The translations under genes were made by a program, and so were the position numbers. Below, piece after piece: positions 8,506 to 17,631 of a DNA stretch of 64,000 nt (positions are counted from its first letter, which is position 1; each line of letters opens with the position of its first letter). The stretch is from Symsagittifera roscoffensis (lineage: Eukaryota; Xenacoelomorpha; Acoela; Convolutidae): assembly GCF_963678635.1 (NCBI RefSeq), contig NC_087064.1:84313847-84377846 (forward strand), in the 5' to 3' direction. The notes under the pieces were generated by a model. That model saw only the letters and a program-made list of their open reading frames with translations. It did not search any database and was not told the origin of the DNA.

Positions 8506-9273
8506 CTAACCACCTAGTAAGTGGTAGTTTGTCGTAGGTTTCCTTGTCCAGAAATGAAAACCCGTCTTTGATTTCTGATTGGTTAGCCTGCTTCTCCTCG
8601 AGGCGCTCATAAAATTCTGTTTTTTACTGAGGCTATCTGCGTTCTGGTGCTTGTCACGGGTACGGTGCTCTATGATCATGTGGTATCCATCCAGGCGCAC
8701 GGTCCAACGATCAATATAACTTTGGTCCATCGAATAGGTTTTCAGCCAGGCAAGGGCACGATTATCCACACGTAACTTGAAGGGAGCACTCCCCAAGTAG
8801 GCACTGTATTTTTCCACGAAAGTGATCACCGCAAACATCTCCGCTTTTGGTGCGCCGTACTTCATCTCAGTATCACTCAGGACTTTACTCCCGTAAACTA
8901 TCGGACGAAGAACCGTTCTCCCGTTCCACTCCTGCTCCTGGTAAAGTATGCCCGATATCGCAACCACTGATGCATCCGTGTCCAGCACGAACATCCCCTT
9001 CTCTGTTGGCATGCCGAGGACCGGTGCCTCGCAAAGTTCACGTTTGATGTTCTCAAATGAAACTTGTGCCTCATCAGTCCAAGTGAACTTTTTGCCCTTG
9101 TTTCTCATCAACCGCTGCTTGGGGTATATTTTGTCAGCATACCCCTTGATGAACTCTCGATAATAATTAGCGAATCCCAAAAAACTCATCAGCTGTGTAT
9201 CTGTTTTAGGTGCCTTCCAGGTCAGCACCGCTTCAACCGCTTCAGGATCTGGTCTCACTCCATGTTTGTCCAC
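8506..9273 (-). CDS. RT thumb and RNase H of element A
   Basis: The frame begins with the RT thumb (F-L-G-F-A-N-Y-Y-R-E-F-I at about 31-42) and continues into a gypsy RNase H with Asp100 in TDAS, Glu145 in K-A-E-M, Asp170 in R-V-D-N and Asp213 in N-A-D-S-L-S. It would degrade the RNA strand during cDNA synthesis. It is split from the RT fingers/palm ORF by an in-frame TAA at 9328. After SLSKK the frame is lost by a one-base deficit in an A6 run compared with C and B, so the last 40 residues are spurious. Confidence 0.88.
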   Translation of the reverse strand: MDKHGVRPDPEAVEAVLTWKAPKTDTQLMSFLGFANYYREFIKGYADKIYPKQRLMRNKGKKFTWTDEAQVSFENIKRELCEAPVLGMPTEKGMFVLDTDASVVAISGILYQEQEWNGRTVLRPIVYGSKVLSDTEMKYGAPKAEMFAVITFVEKYSAYLGSAPFKLRVDNRALAWLKTYSMDQSYIDRWTVRLDGYHMIIEHRTRDKHQNADSLSKKQNFMSASRRSRLTNQKSKTGFHFWTRKPTTNYHLLGG

Positions 9274-9327
9274 CAGACGGCCCAGATACTTTATGGAATC
9301 ACTGAGGATTTCACACTTAGAGGGTTT

Positions 9328-9990
9328 TTATTTCAGACCCGCCTGCTTCATGCAAGAAAACACATCCTCCAACCTCTCTATGTGGTCTTCTAAGGTTGGA
9401 GTTGCAATCACGACATCATCGACATAACACATGATGAGATTCTCGTATTTCTTAGTGACGCTCGTGAGTGCGTGGGCCATCAGTCGCTGGAATGTGGCCG
9501 TCCGGTTGCACAATCCGAACGTCATCCTCTTCCACATGATCAATCCCAGCTCGCACGCGAAGCCTGTTTTCTCTCGATCTTGCTTTCTGAGTGGCACTTG
9601 CCAGAACGCAGAGCCCAAATCCAACATCGTGAAGAACTTCGCGTCTCCCAGCTTGGATAGGCTCTCATCGATGCGGGGAATCGGGTATGCGTCCTTTATA
9701 TTCACTGCGTTCAGGTAACGGAAATCACAACAAAATCTGAGTTGTCCCCCTTTCTTTTTTGCCATGACCACGCCACAAGCCCACTGGGACTTCGACGGCT
9801 CGATCATGTCGTACTCCATTAACATCCCGATTTCCTTCCTACACGCTTCTGACTTGTGAGCGGTCATTCTTCTCGCCCCTTCCCTATGAGGTACCGAGCC
9901 CTCTTCTTTCTCAATCTCGTGTTCTACAAAATTACAGCAACCTATGTCGTCCTTATGTTTCGAAAAAACGTCCGAGTTCCGACTTAGCAC
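9328..9990 (-). CDS. Reverse transcriptase fingers/palm of element A
   Basis: 220 codons encode the RT core: the first catalytic Asp at residue 124 (T-M-L-D-L-G-S-A-F), the M-T-F-G-L-C-N region where the family has MPFGLCN, and YVDD at 189-192. It would synthesise element cDNA from its RNA. An in-frame TAA at 9328 follows A-G-L-K and replaces a codon that reads Cys in C; the thumb and RNase H continue in the same frame after it. Element C instead has a stop three codons later, so the two lesions arose independently. Confidence 0.9.
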   Translation of the reverse strand: MLSRNSDVFSKHKDDIGCCNFVEHEIEKEEGSVPHREGARRMTAHKSEACRKEIGMLMEYDMIEPSKSQWACGVVMAKKKGGQLRFCCDFRYLNAVNIKDAYPIPRIDESLSKLGDAKFFTMLDLGSAFWQVPLRKQDREKTGFACELGLIMWKRMTFGLCNRTATFQRLMAHALTSVTKKYENLIMCYVDDVVIATPTLEDHIERLEDVFSCMKQAGLK

Positions 9991-10346
9991 GCTCTGAGCG
10001 AATCTAGTTCCTTGTCTGATATTTTACCCTTCAAATGTTCTATCTCAGGTAGGACTGGTTTATTCGCTGCTAACTCTGTTTCTGTCGGCCTCTCAGGAAA
10101 GTTGGAACAACTAGACAGTCCATCATCTGTTTCCGACTTCATTGAAAAAAATTTCCTAGAAGATTTCAATTCATTCACTCTCCTCATTATACATTCTTGG
10201 TTCGAATGCAATGGACATTTAGTTACATCAAACTTTTTCAAGTTCTCCACACTCTGAAAGTCTGTGTTCAGAGGCAAAGCATAGCCAAGTTTCTTTACCC
10301 TCTGTATTGTCACTGTTGTTGCTTCTGTGTTCAATAACACACTCAC
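9984..10346 (-). CDS. Protease-RT spacer of Pol (element A)
   Basis: 120 open codons match the C-terminal third of the protease frame in C (V-S-V-L-L-N-T through S-E-T-D-D-G-L-S-S-C) and the N-terminus of the RT frame (I-E-H-L-K-G-K-I). It links protease and RT. Two frame changes near 10,380 and 10,440 separate it from the protease ORF in this copy. Confidence 0.65.
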   Translation of the reverse strand: MSVLLNTEATTVTIQRVKKLGYALPLNTDFQSVENLKKFDVTKCPLHSNQECIMRRVNELKSSRKFFSMKSETDDGLSSCSNFPERPTETELAANKPVLPEIEHLKGKISDKELDSLRAC

Positions 10347-10399
10347 ACACAGTCCGCTCTGAGTGAGTGAGAAGCTTCTTCCTGAAATAGCCGAGCTTT

Positions 10400-11320
10400 T
10401 TACTGTTTAGATTTGGTACCAGACACCACCTGTCTGTCATTGCTGAGTTCATTCAAGTTCTTCATCCTAAACGTCGCTACTACGGCTTGGTTTGGTTTTA
10501 ATCTAACTTTTCGATCCAGAAAAATCGGCACCTTGGCCTGGTTAATTAAGATCTTATTAAGGGGTCTGTTTTCATACTTTCTCTCAGGATCCTTGACCCT
10601 AATCAACCTGTCATTGAGATCGATCGTGACATCAAAGTTGCGCACGAAATCCCTTCCAAAGATGAACTGATCGGATTCGTCCAAATTCTCCACTACTAGG
10701 ATGCTCATCCAAAGATGTCTTCCTCCGAGCTGCAGTGAAATGATCGGGGTTCGTCCAGTCACATAGATCGCTCCCTGATTGGCAGCTGCCAACCTGATGT
10801 TTGTCGGCATGAGATCCGCCCTTTAGAAACCCATGTCGGTCCAAGTTTTGACTGGCATGACACTAACCACTGCTCCCGTGTCTAGCAGTCCCTTTACTGA
10901 AAGTTGTCTGCCTTGCACGACCAGCACGTATGCGGCCAGATCGGCCTCGCAACCTATGTGCACCGCATCTTTTTCGAGTATCGCGTTGTGTCCGATTCGT
11001 CTAACCTTCAGCTCCTCTTGACCAATGTATATCCGGCCAATCTGATCGTTCGCATCAGTTATGTGAGCTTTTGTGTAGATATTGATGGCATCCACATTCA
11101 TTAGAATCGGGTAAGAGCCATGGGCATCGGTATAATTTCCATCCGCTTTCATCAGCCTCGGACCTCCTGTTGTGAGCAGCGCTCGCACTGCCCTGGAGTC
11201 CAGTTTGGGATCTTTCTCCTTCAGGTAGTCGGCATAGATGTCCAGGTGGACTAGTGTAATCTCGGATGGTTCACTCAAGTTCTTGACCACCTGGTGCCCT
11301 GCGACTGAGATAATGGACAT
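10400..11320 (-). pseudogene. Aspartic protease of element A, interrupted
   Basis: Retroviral-type protease. The active-site DTGA is at residues 147-150 of the first open part (10,823-11,320), followed by V-S-V-M-P; the second signature, F-G-R-D-F, is in the second part (10,400-10,810). An in-frame TAA at 10,823 follows D-M-G-F where C encodes Thr, and the frame continues normally afterwards. A further in-frame TAG lies just upstream near 11,328. The protease would cut Gag-Pol during particle maturation. The region before DTGA (about 140 residues) is longer than a usual gypsy protease and may include the Gag-Pol junction. Confidence 0.85.
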
Positions 11321-11409
11321 TATTTTCGTCCCCTACTTCGTCATGCCGAAAGTTCTCCCAGATATAACGTTCACTTTTAGTCCCTGTTTTCTGGGTTTCT
11401 CTTTGTCTT

Positions 11410-12495
11410 CTACTTTCGTCGTTTTACCCAGAATATTAAAACTTTCCGAAGATCTGTGCTCTCCAGCTCCGACCTTACCCATTGCTCCACTTCTTTCGTG
11501 GCTAGGTCCTGTTTGACATTCTGCAGCGCTGTCCTTGCCGTCAGACCGTAATCCACCTTGAGTGGGCTAGACGACTCTGCCTCCAGGTTCGAGGCTACCA
11601 CCTCGTCAGTCAGTGTCTTTACCTTCTTACTCGTAAAGGTGCTCGGTGTCGTCTCCTTTCTCCGAGACTCGGCCTCGTTCATCAGACGTGCTCGACTAGC
11701 CTTGACACCCGAAAGCGCCTCTTCGTGGCGGGGATGTTTCGCGTCCGCCACTGCATCCCAAAATTGAGTACAATCCGACCTGAAGTGTCCCTCCAAATTA
11801 CAGAAGAAACACCTCTGACCATTTTTCATGATGAGCCCTCTGACGTACTCTTCGTGATCCTCGTCGGTCGCGTCGACGTCCTCGAGAAAGTAGCATATTG
11901 CTTTCATGTTCTGTTTGTATGCAGAACACGCGGAAACGTGATGGTCCATCGAACCACAATTCGCACATGATCTCCTCTTATCCATGTCATCGCGAGGTTT
12001 GTACCAAATGGAATTCGCACCAGTGTTTGTCCCGCTATAGTTACCATAATTGCTGTAACGGTTCTTCGCCCTCGGTTTTATGAGTAAATATTCGCGTGAC
12101 TTCATACGCAAATCATCGGGTGTGGGTACCTGGTCAAGTGACAGGGTGAAGTGTGTGGCCAACATCGTCATCAACTTCTCACTCTTTACTCCGTCCATGA
12201 ACTTCGAAGCAATCGCCAAGTTTCGCTCGGATATTCTCTCATCGGGATTGCTTCTCCTTCTAAGCAATTCAAGGTCGTCCAAAAATTTGTCTATGGATTC
12301 GTCATCTCTTTGACGCCTCTTTTCGAACTTCACCATAGCCTGGTGTCCTTGTACTCCAGAGCCGAAACGATTCAGCAGGATGTCGAATATCTTGCGAGCG
12401 CTGTCTCTCTCATTGGCTCTTTTCGCCATTACACAATTTAGTGCAGTACCCTCCAGGTTGCTCGTTAGCGCGCTGCACTCTTGTATCTTCCTCAA
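11410..12495 (-). CDS. Gag capsid/nucleocapsid of element A with two CCHC knuckles
   Basis: 361 codons. The first about 130 residues are a retrotransposon Gag capsid domain (E-C-S-A-L-T-S-N-L-E-G-T-A, R-F-G-S-G-V, F-E-K-R-R-Q, I-D-K-F-L-D-D-L). Two CX2CX4HX4C zinc knuckles follow, one beginning CANCGS and one CFFCNL, about 45 residues apart; both are complete. They would bind element RNA in the particle. A one-base shift near 12,490 separates this part from the upstream gag segment. The capsid half is repeated in the duplicated block at 19,690-20,141. Confidence 0.88.
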   Translation of the reverse strand: MRKIQECSALTSNLEGTALNCVMAKRANERDSARKIFDILLNRFGSGVQGHQAMVKFEKRRQRDDESIDKFLDDLELLRRRSNPDERISERNLAIASKFMDGVKSEKLMTMLATHFTLSLDQVPTPDDLRMKSREYLLIKPRAKNRYSNYGNYSGTNTGANSIWYKPRDDMDKRRSCANCGSMDHHVSACSAYKQNMKAICYFLEDVDATDEDHEEYVRGLIMKNGQRCFFCNLEGHFRSDCTQFWDAVADAKHPRHEEALSGVKASRARLMNEAESRRKETTPSTFTSKKVKTLTDEVVASNLEAESSSPLKVDYGLTARTALQNVKQDLATKEVEQWVRSELESTDLRKVLIFWVKRRK

Positions 12496-12967
12496 GGTGT
12501 AACTTCATCACCTCTATCCAAGTATCAATGCAGCCGTCGGACTCGTCTTTGTATGACTTCGGTTTTTTCAGTGTCCTTCTTGACCTCTCTCTTCTCTCGG
12601 TTGACTTCGAGAGCTTAGTGATGAATGTCTCGAGAGATCTATTCAGAGGCTCAAACATCGAGGCATACATCGTCGTGTCCTGTGAGACTGTAGTCAGATC
12701 TGGCACTGAACTGACTTGTGGCACAGTTGGCAACCTCGTCTCCGGAGTAGCATCTGCCTCCGGCGGGACTGGATTCGTCCAGCCAGGCCCCGACGAGGCT
12801 GCCCTTGGCCTCTCCTTGTTCCTAGGTTCGTAGTTCGTTCTCGAGCTTTGCTGGGCTCTGGCATTGCTGCCCGTACCATCTCCATCATTCGCATGGCGTG
12901 AGCGCTCCCTTTGGTTGGAACGCTCCTGCCAATTGCTCCCATTCAGGATCGCGTCAAGCTTCTGCAA
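12410..12967 (-). CDS. Gag central segment of element A
   Basis: 185 codons rich in Arg, Ser and Pro, then a segment with F-E-P-L-N-R-S-L-E-T-F and C-I-D-T-W-I-E-V-M-K-L that forms the N-terminal edge of the capsid domain. It starts in an overlap with the end of the upstream gag ORF (12,954-12,967) in another frame, and its last 28 residues are out of frame relative to the capsid continuation. It has an exact second copy at 20,056-20,613 apart from one residue. Confidence 0.75.
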   Translation of the reverse strand: MQKLDAILNGSNWQERSNQRERSRHANDGDGTGSNARAQQSSRTNYEPRNKERPRAASSGPGWTNPVPPEADATPETRLPTVPQVSSVPDLTTVSQDTTMYASMFEPLNRSLETFITKLSKSTERRERSRRTLKKPKSYKDESDGCIDTWIEVMKLHLEEDTRVQRANEQPGGYCTKLCNGEKSQ

Positions 12968-13997
12968 TCATTAAGTCAGACTTGGAATCTAACCTTTTCT
13001 CCAGGCTAGTCATCGTGTGGGCGTAGGTACTATCATGATCGTTCAACAATCGCTCGATCTCTCTCGTCATCCTAGCCTCTCTTTCCTGTGACTCCTTGTT
13101 TGCCTGTGCCAGGCTCTCCGCCAGGCATTGATCGGTGTTGCGAATCAATTGAGCCTGATCAACCCTCGCCTGCGACTTCGCGTGCGTTAGTTCAATTCTC
13201 AGATTCTCTCGACCCTGGTGAGCTCTCTCGTCAACCTGATCTATTCTCTTAGTCATGTCCCGTCTCAGTTCATCCAGACCATTCAATACGCCAGCGAACT
13301 TGTCACTTATGTCGCCAGTGGCCCCAAATGACGGGGTTAGTCCCAAAGAAGATGAGGTCAATTGCGGCTGCAGCCTGGTGCTTGATGACGCACCGCCTTT
13401 TTGCTTGCTCATCGACGTCATCAATCTGTCGAAAGTTGATGACGCTCTCATCGTTATCCCATCTGACATGGGCCTGGTCGGCGAGGCGGACGACGCCTTC
13501 CTGCTCATGTCGTTCCTTGGGCACGGTGTGAAGTTCACATCCGGAGGGGTTATCTCCGGGTAGTCATATTTGGAAGATAAACCTTCAGTTCGTAGTGACG
13601 CCATGCGCTCATCGTACAAAGACTTCCAACTCTTCTTGGCCTTCGAACCCGGTTGTTCTTCACTCCGGCTTATACTCGACATCATCGCGTTGTTGCTCTG
13701 CTTGGCCAGAGATGAGTGGGTATTAGCCGAATGTGAATATTCTCTCCTCCACCTATGACTCTTGGTCTCCGATTTGGACATTCGCTTGAATAACACTTCC
13801 TCTCGCGGCTCGACTTCAAACCACTCCGAGGTCTCCTCCGTCCTCTCGACTTCCTCCCGCTCGAGGTCCTCGCTTGGCTCAAAGTCGGGTCGAATAACCG
13901 TCCGTTCTCCTTCGTCAAAGGGGTCCACAAGCGTTTCGCTCGCGGTTCCGGCTTCGGCGCTCCGCCTCTGATCGCCATCGACGTTTTTCTCGCTCCT
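12954..13997 (-). CDS. Gag N-terminal coiled-coil segment of element A
   Basis: About 348 open codons without an ATG near the beginning. An acidic leader (D-E-G-E-R..., E-E-V-E-R-T-E-E) is followed by a Ser-rich middle and a long heptad-like coiled coil in the last 100 residues (V-L-N-G-L-D-E-L-R-R-D-M...R-E-I-E-R-L-L). The same frame is open upstream beyond one TGA at 13,998-14,000, so the true start is probably in the 14,001-14,267 segment. The protein of the second copy (20,600-21,643) is identical. Confidence 0.7.
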   Translation of the reverse strand, partial: RSEKNVDGDQRRSAEAGTASETLVDPFDEGERTVIRPDFEPSEDLEREEVERTEETSEWFEVEPREEVLFKRMSKSETKSHRWRREYSHSANTHSSLAKQSNNAMMSSISRSEEQPGSKAKKSWKSLYDERMASLRTEGLSSKYDYPEITPPDVNFTPCPRNDMSRKASSASPTRPMSDGITMRASSTFDRLMTSMSKQKGGASSSTRLQPQLTSSSLGLTPSFGATGDISDKFAGVLNGLDELRRDMTKRIDQVDERAHQGRENLRIELTHAKSQARVDQAQLIRNTDQCLAESLAQANKESQEREARMTREIERLLNDHDSTYAHTMTSLEKRLDSKSDLMIAEA

Positions 13998-14267
13998 TCA
14001 TTTCATTTCGCTCACTGTTAGATCAGGTTGACCTTTAGTCAATTCATTTTCAGCAGCCACGTCGGAAGCGCTGCTAAACGAGGACTGGCTACGCCTAGTT
14101 TTAAATTTTCGCGTGCTTCCCTTGCTCAGCGTGGGAATCTTAGTAGTCGATCCTAGAATCCAAAGTTGATAACGAATTTCCGGGTCGAAATGGGCTCCTA
14201 TTATCCTAATAAGCACGCCTAATGTCCTAATATGATCTTTATTAAATGGATATTTCCCGTCTCCCAA
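13998..14267 (-). CDS. Probable Gag N-terminus of element A upstream of an in-frame TGA
   Basis: 89 open codons in the same frame as the following gag ORF, ending at TGA 13,998-14,000. The sequence (I-R-T-L-G-V-L-I-R-I-I, R-Y-Q-L-W-I-L-G) looks protein-like, but there is no ATG, and it ends inside the control region. The copy at 21,644-21,913 has the same TGA and four amino-acid differences. It could be a readthrough junction, a decayed start, or leader sequence open by chance. Confidence 0.4.
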   Translation of the reverse strand: MGDGKYPFNKDHIRTLGVLIRIIGAHFDPEIRYQLWILGSTTKIPTLSKGSTRKFKTRRSQSSFSSASDVAAENELTKGQPDLTVSEMK

Positions 14268-14289
14268 ATTGCCTCAGAAGGTTTCCTCA

Positions 14290-14700
14290 AGTTTCTAACA
14301 ATGAGGGTTGCTAAGATGTTTAAGTCACTCCGGTTGGTTACTTCGGAGGGTTGTTAAGACACTTAGCCTACCTCGGAGGGTTACTTCGGAGGGTACCTTA
14401 ATCACCCAAGTTACTTCGAGGGTCCCCTTAAATTTACTAAGGAGGGTCAATAAGATGCTTAATATGCTCCGGAGGGTTACTTCGGAGGGTACCTCCAAAA
14501 TTTTCAAATTTCTGAACCTCACTTAGAAGGGCCTTCAATTAACTTCAGGAAGCGTCAAAACAAGCTAAATTCTCCATGGGGGCTGTTTTAACTTCTTTGG
14601 ATGATCTCGTGGAAATTTTCAACTAAGGAGGGTTGCTAAGGGGTTTAGCTGACTCCGGAGGGTTACTTCGGAGGGTTCCCCAAAAACCAAGAAAAAAGGT
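14290..14700. repeat. Dispersed CGGAGGGT-type short repeats
   Basis: The words CGGAGGGTTACTTCGGAGGGT and near variants occur several times within about 400 bases, spaced irregularly at roughly 40-140 bases, and single copies recur across 15.1-16.3 kb. The core resembles the CCGGAGGGG core of the 26-bp arrays in B and C. The duplicate copy is at 21,936-22,330. Confidence 0.75.
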
Positions 14701-15655
14701 TATGTTACCGCAATAAAGTCTCCAAAAGCTGTCCACCTGACTTAAAACTAGGTTGGCTGATACGGTCAACCTTCCCAGTATGATAAAAAGGTGTTTTGAT
14801 AAAATTTTCTGCCGCTCGGAGGGTTACCTGTAATTTGGACCCTCCGAACCAACAAATTCTAAAAAACATTTTCTTTTCCGAAATTATCAACACAAAAACG
14901 GTTGCGGTCCGAAAAATTGGTCCAAAACGTCGACTTATGGTACCAAAATTGTCCCGATCGGTTGGCTAGTCTTTGAGAAATTGCCAAAAACGTGTTTGTC
15001 CAAACGGCCTTTTTTCACCACCTATATAGGTTCTGAGAAACTTTTCCGCAATTCCTATTGAAAGTGCCTAGAAATAATTGAAACGAGCGTAGTAGCCCTG
15101 TACGGCACTGTAATAGTGCAAAAAACCGGATCAAAATTGGTTTGGAGACAAGAATTTGGCCAATAACTTTCAAATTTGGACCCTCCGATTCCTTCCTTTT
15201 CCAATCCTTAAGTCGTTAGCTCTATCTACGGAGCTAGTCGGAGGGTTACTCAAGAATTTTTCTGGCAGCCGAGCTTGTTATGCTAGCACGCTCCTAACAC
15301 AAAAAAATTTTATTGCTCTAACTCTAAAAACTCAAAAACTCAATCCCCAAAACAGATTGACAAAATTCAGAAAATTATAGAAATTTTGATCGAACTGGTT
15401 TTTTCCAACTTTTACTGAGTCTTCTCTCACGCGGTTTCTTTAGTTAGGGGGATCGAACTACGTAGCTACTCCCTTGGTAAAAGCTTTTTGCTTTTCGGAT
15501 AAGCTCGAATATCCTCTCTCGGATAAGCTAGGATAATAACCTAATAGTAGTCGTTAATGAATAGTACTATACCCTCCTTTGCACCAAAATACCCGAATTA
15601 AGACCCTTAACTCGCAAATTTATAATCGATGGAGGGTACAATCGGACTGCGCCAA

Positions 15656-15670
15656 TCGAGCCCCCCACCA
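15656..15670 (-). promoter_or_regulatory. Conserved G-rich box TGGGGGGCTCGA (element A)
   Basis: The minus strand reads TGGTGGGGGGCTCGA. B has the near-identical word at about 41,549-41,561 and C at about 45,519-45,532, always at the same relative place after a sequence ending in a conserved TTGGGTATCG-like stretch. It is one of the best-conserved short blocks of the control region. It begins TGG as primer binding sites do, but I could not match it to a tRNA 3' end. Confidence 0.35.
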
Positions 15671-15984
15671 CTTAAGTTTTAATAAAATAGTACCCAAACG
15701 ATACTAAAATTGTTTCAACGATACCCAACAGTCGTTGTGGATGTTGTCCCTGATGTCCTTGTTGAGTGTGGAACACGTCGGTCAGCTTGCCACTCTACCT
15801 TCCGGTCACCGGCAAAACCACCATTAACGTGCTTAAATTTTCAAATTACACTCAAGGGAGGGTATCCAATCCTTCACCAAAACACACAATCTTTATATCA
15901 GAAATGATATAGATCAATCCGAAACAACAACAAATAGGAAGGTCAGATCACATCTCGTCCGAAAATAACATATAAACTGTCACT

Positions 15985-16130
15985 TTATGTTTTTTACTGT
16001 TTTTGGTCTTTTTTGGATTTTTTACTGTTTTTTGTACTTTTTGTTTTCAAATAAATTTGTTTTTGGCTTTTTCTTGGTTATACACTATTTTTGTTTGGTT
16101 TTACGCTTTCTCTTTAATTGTTTTTGGTTC
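15985..16130. repeat. T-rich low-complexity tract in element A control region
   Basis: About 145 bases dominated by T runs and TTTTACTGTTTTTGG words. The same tract is at 23,720-23,860 (duplicate), 41,890-42,020 (B) and, reversed as an A-rich tract, 45,055-45,175 (C). Chance open frames through it should not be called genes. Confidence 0.7.
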
Positions 16131-17186
16131 CGGGACCTTGGGACAAGCGGGCTCATGACTTCCCATCTAACCCTCCGGCCCCCGGAGTTTTCGGTGTTAG
16201 CTAAGTTAAAAAGCTAAATAGTACTGGACGGAGGGTACGCACCTTCCCCCTAGTACAATAACGGTCATTAAGGCCTCTAACTCGGGCATACGCCCGGAGC
16301 GGAGGGTTCGTCGCTGAAACGCTTGCTGATCATGATGGTCTTATGCCTTTTGACAGACCCACCCAGGAGCGCCATAAAAACGTCTATGTAACATTCGCCC
16401 AAATACTACACAGCGACGGAGCGAAGAAAAAGTACCTATTAACGACTGGCAGGCGTCAGTTACTTTAATCCTACTCGTTTTTCACCGTCTCGACCTTGCC
16501 AGTTGATTTTCTGGTCTGTTTAGGGCTAAGTAAAAAGTTAGTATTTTTAGGCCATCAGTCAAACGACTTTTGATCAGCTTTCGTTTACATGCGAACACAA
16601 CCACATAGCTGAGTCTCAGATCCTCAGACTACGTGATTGCCATTAAAAACACGGCTCGAACAACCTATTTTAATATGTTTTTGTGTGACAGTTCTATATT
16701 AAATCCATTGGAGATGGATTGACCCTTTCCTTTTTCTAGCTACTCATATTCTAAAATATCAAATTATACCGGTGTTAATTCAGACTTCTACGACATCCAA
16801 GTAGCTATAAAGTCAGTTTTATATAGTCCCTTTACATACAACAGTCTCTGAGGGAACAAGCCTCCGCTCCCGTAATCTTCCTGAGATAACGTTCTTATCT
16901 CTTCCAATTTGTGGCACGGGAGGGTTCCGTGGAATATTCCTTCCCCACTGAAGCTTCCTTCTCCACTAATATCCACTGCAAAGAGTCTTATCGTGTGTTA
17001 TTGCCACGATAAGAGGCTTCGTGTTTCTCGTCTCTTGTGCGACCGTTTTCCACAATATTTGTCGTTGTTCTGTCTTTTCGTCCCTTTTCGTCAAAATGGC
17101 CGTCTTTTTTGTATTTCTGAGAAATATTCACTCTTCGATCGAAATTTTAAAAATAAAAATTCTAGAATATGCCTACCCTCCTTCAC

Positions 17187-17631
17187 AATACTTTTTCGTT
17201 AATAAGGCCTTTATTTGTTTTTTTTCTTCGTGTCGCCGGAAGGTTGCGCTGTGCCTATCTGGCAGAATGGCACAATAATTAACCTACTTATATTCAAAAC
17301 AATGAGCTCATGGCTAGGTCTCAGTTTCCCCAGACCACGAGGTCACTACTAAAAACAGGGCTACTACTTATTTACTATAAAACTATTGTTTTTGTTCAGT
17401 AGATAAAAATCATCATCTCCAACCCTTTCCCTCAACTCCTAGTTTCTCATGATCTGAAAACGATTCTAGATATTATGATTTTAATTCAGTACATCTCGAG
17501 GAAATTAGTAAATTTTTTAAAACGCTGTTTAATTTATCTCATGAGACCCATCCGGATTCTGGAATCCGGGCACATAACGCTCCTAGTTCTTTTCGGAAGG
17601 CTGGACACTTCGCCCCAACACCCACCAATCC
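17187..17631 (-). mobile_element. Inverted fragment of a B-type control region
   Basis: The words GAGCTCATGGCT, CCCCAGACCACGAGGTCACT and CGGATTCTGGAATCCGG appear here in plus orientation, the same as in element B (42,480-42,760) and opposite to what a plus-strand element such as D should carry. So the 5' control DNA next to D is a minus-oriented fragment, joined near 17,631 to D's own leader. The first about 90 bases after 17,187 match nothing I recognise. Confidence 0.6.

Larger units (their letters stand above)
1..17186 (-). mobile_element. Element A: giant Ty3/gypsy-type LTR retrotransposon, 5' and central part
   Basis: On the minus strand the order is control region, gag, protease, RT, RNase H, linker, integrase, macro-like domain, SGNH ORF and ORF2, which is the Ty3/gypsy pol order with extra genes after integrase. 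The element leaves the window at base 1, so its 3' genes and 3' LTR are unseen. The outer 5' end near 17,186 is inferred from where homology to the B and C control regions stops at a TGTGAAGG-like sequence; this is uncertain. A is clearly homologous to B and C in pol but carries a different gag N-terminus, so I treat it as a separate subfamily. It is the least damaged copy, yet has in-frame stops and frameshifts in gag, protease, RT and the RNase H-integrase linker. Confidence 0.85.
14268..17186 (-). mobile_element. Control region / LTR-like DNA of element A
   Basis: About 2.9 kb without credible genes. It is colinear with 39.4-43.06 kb of B and the reverse of 44.0-47 kb of C, so it is element control DNA (LTR plus leader). 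It holds many CGGAGGGT motifs, a T-rich tract at 15,985-16,130 and a conserved TCGAGCCCCC box near 15,656. The exact LTR ends cannot be fixed because no 3' LTR of A is in the window. Confidence 0.65.

Noticed and set aside
17150-17190. TGTGAAGG as the definite 5' LTR end
   Set aside because: It fits A and B and roughly C, but inverted similarity between B and C flanks continues beyond it and no matching 3' LTR is in the window, so I use it only as a working limit.
16909-17278. Small plus-strand ORFs of 85-97 codons in the A control region, repeated at 24,641-25,010
   Set aside because: They are identical only because of the duplication, have no protein-like pattern, and are absent from the homologous B and C regions.
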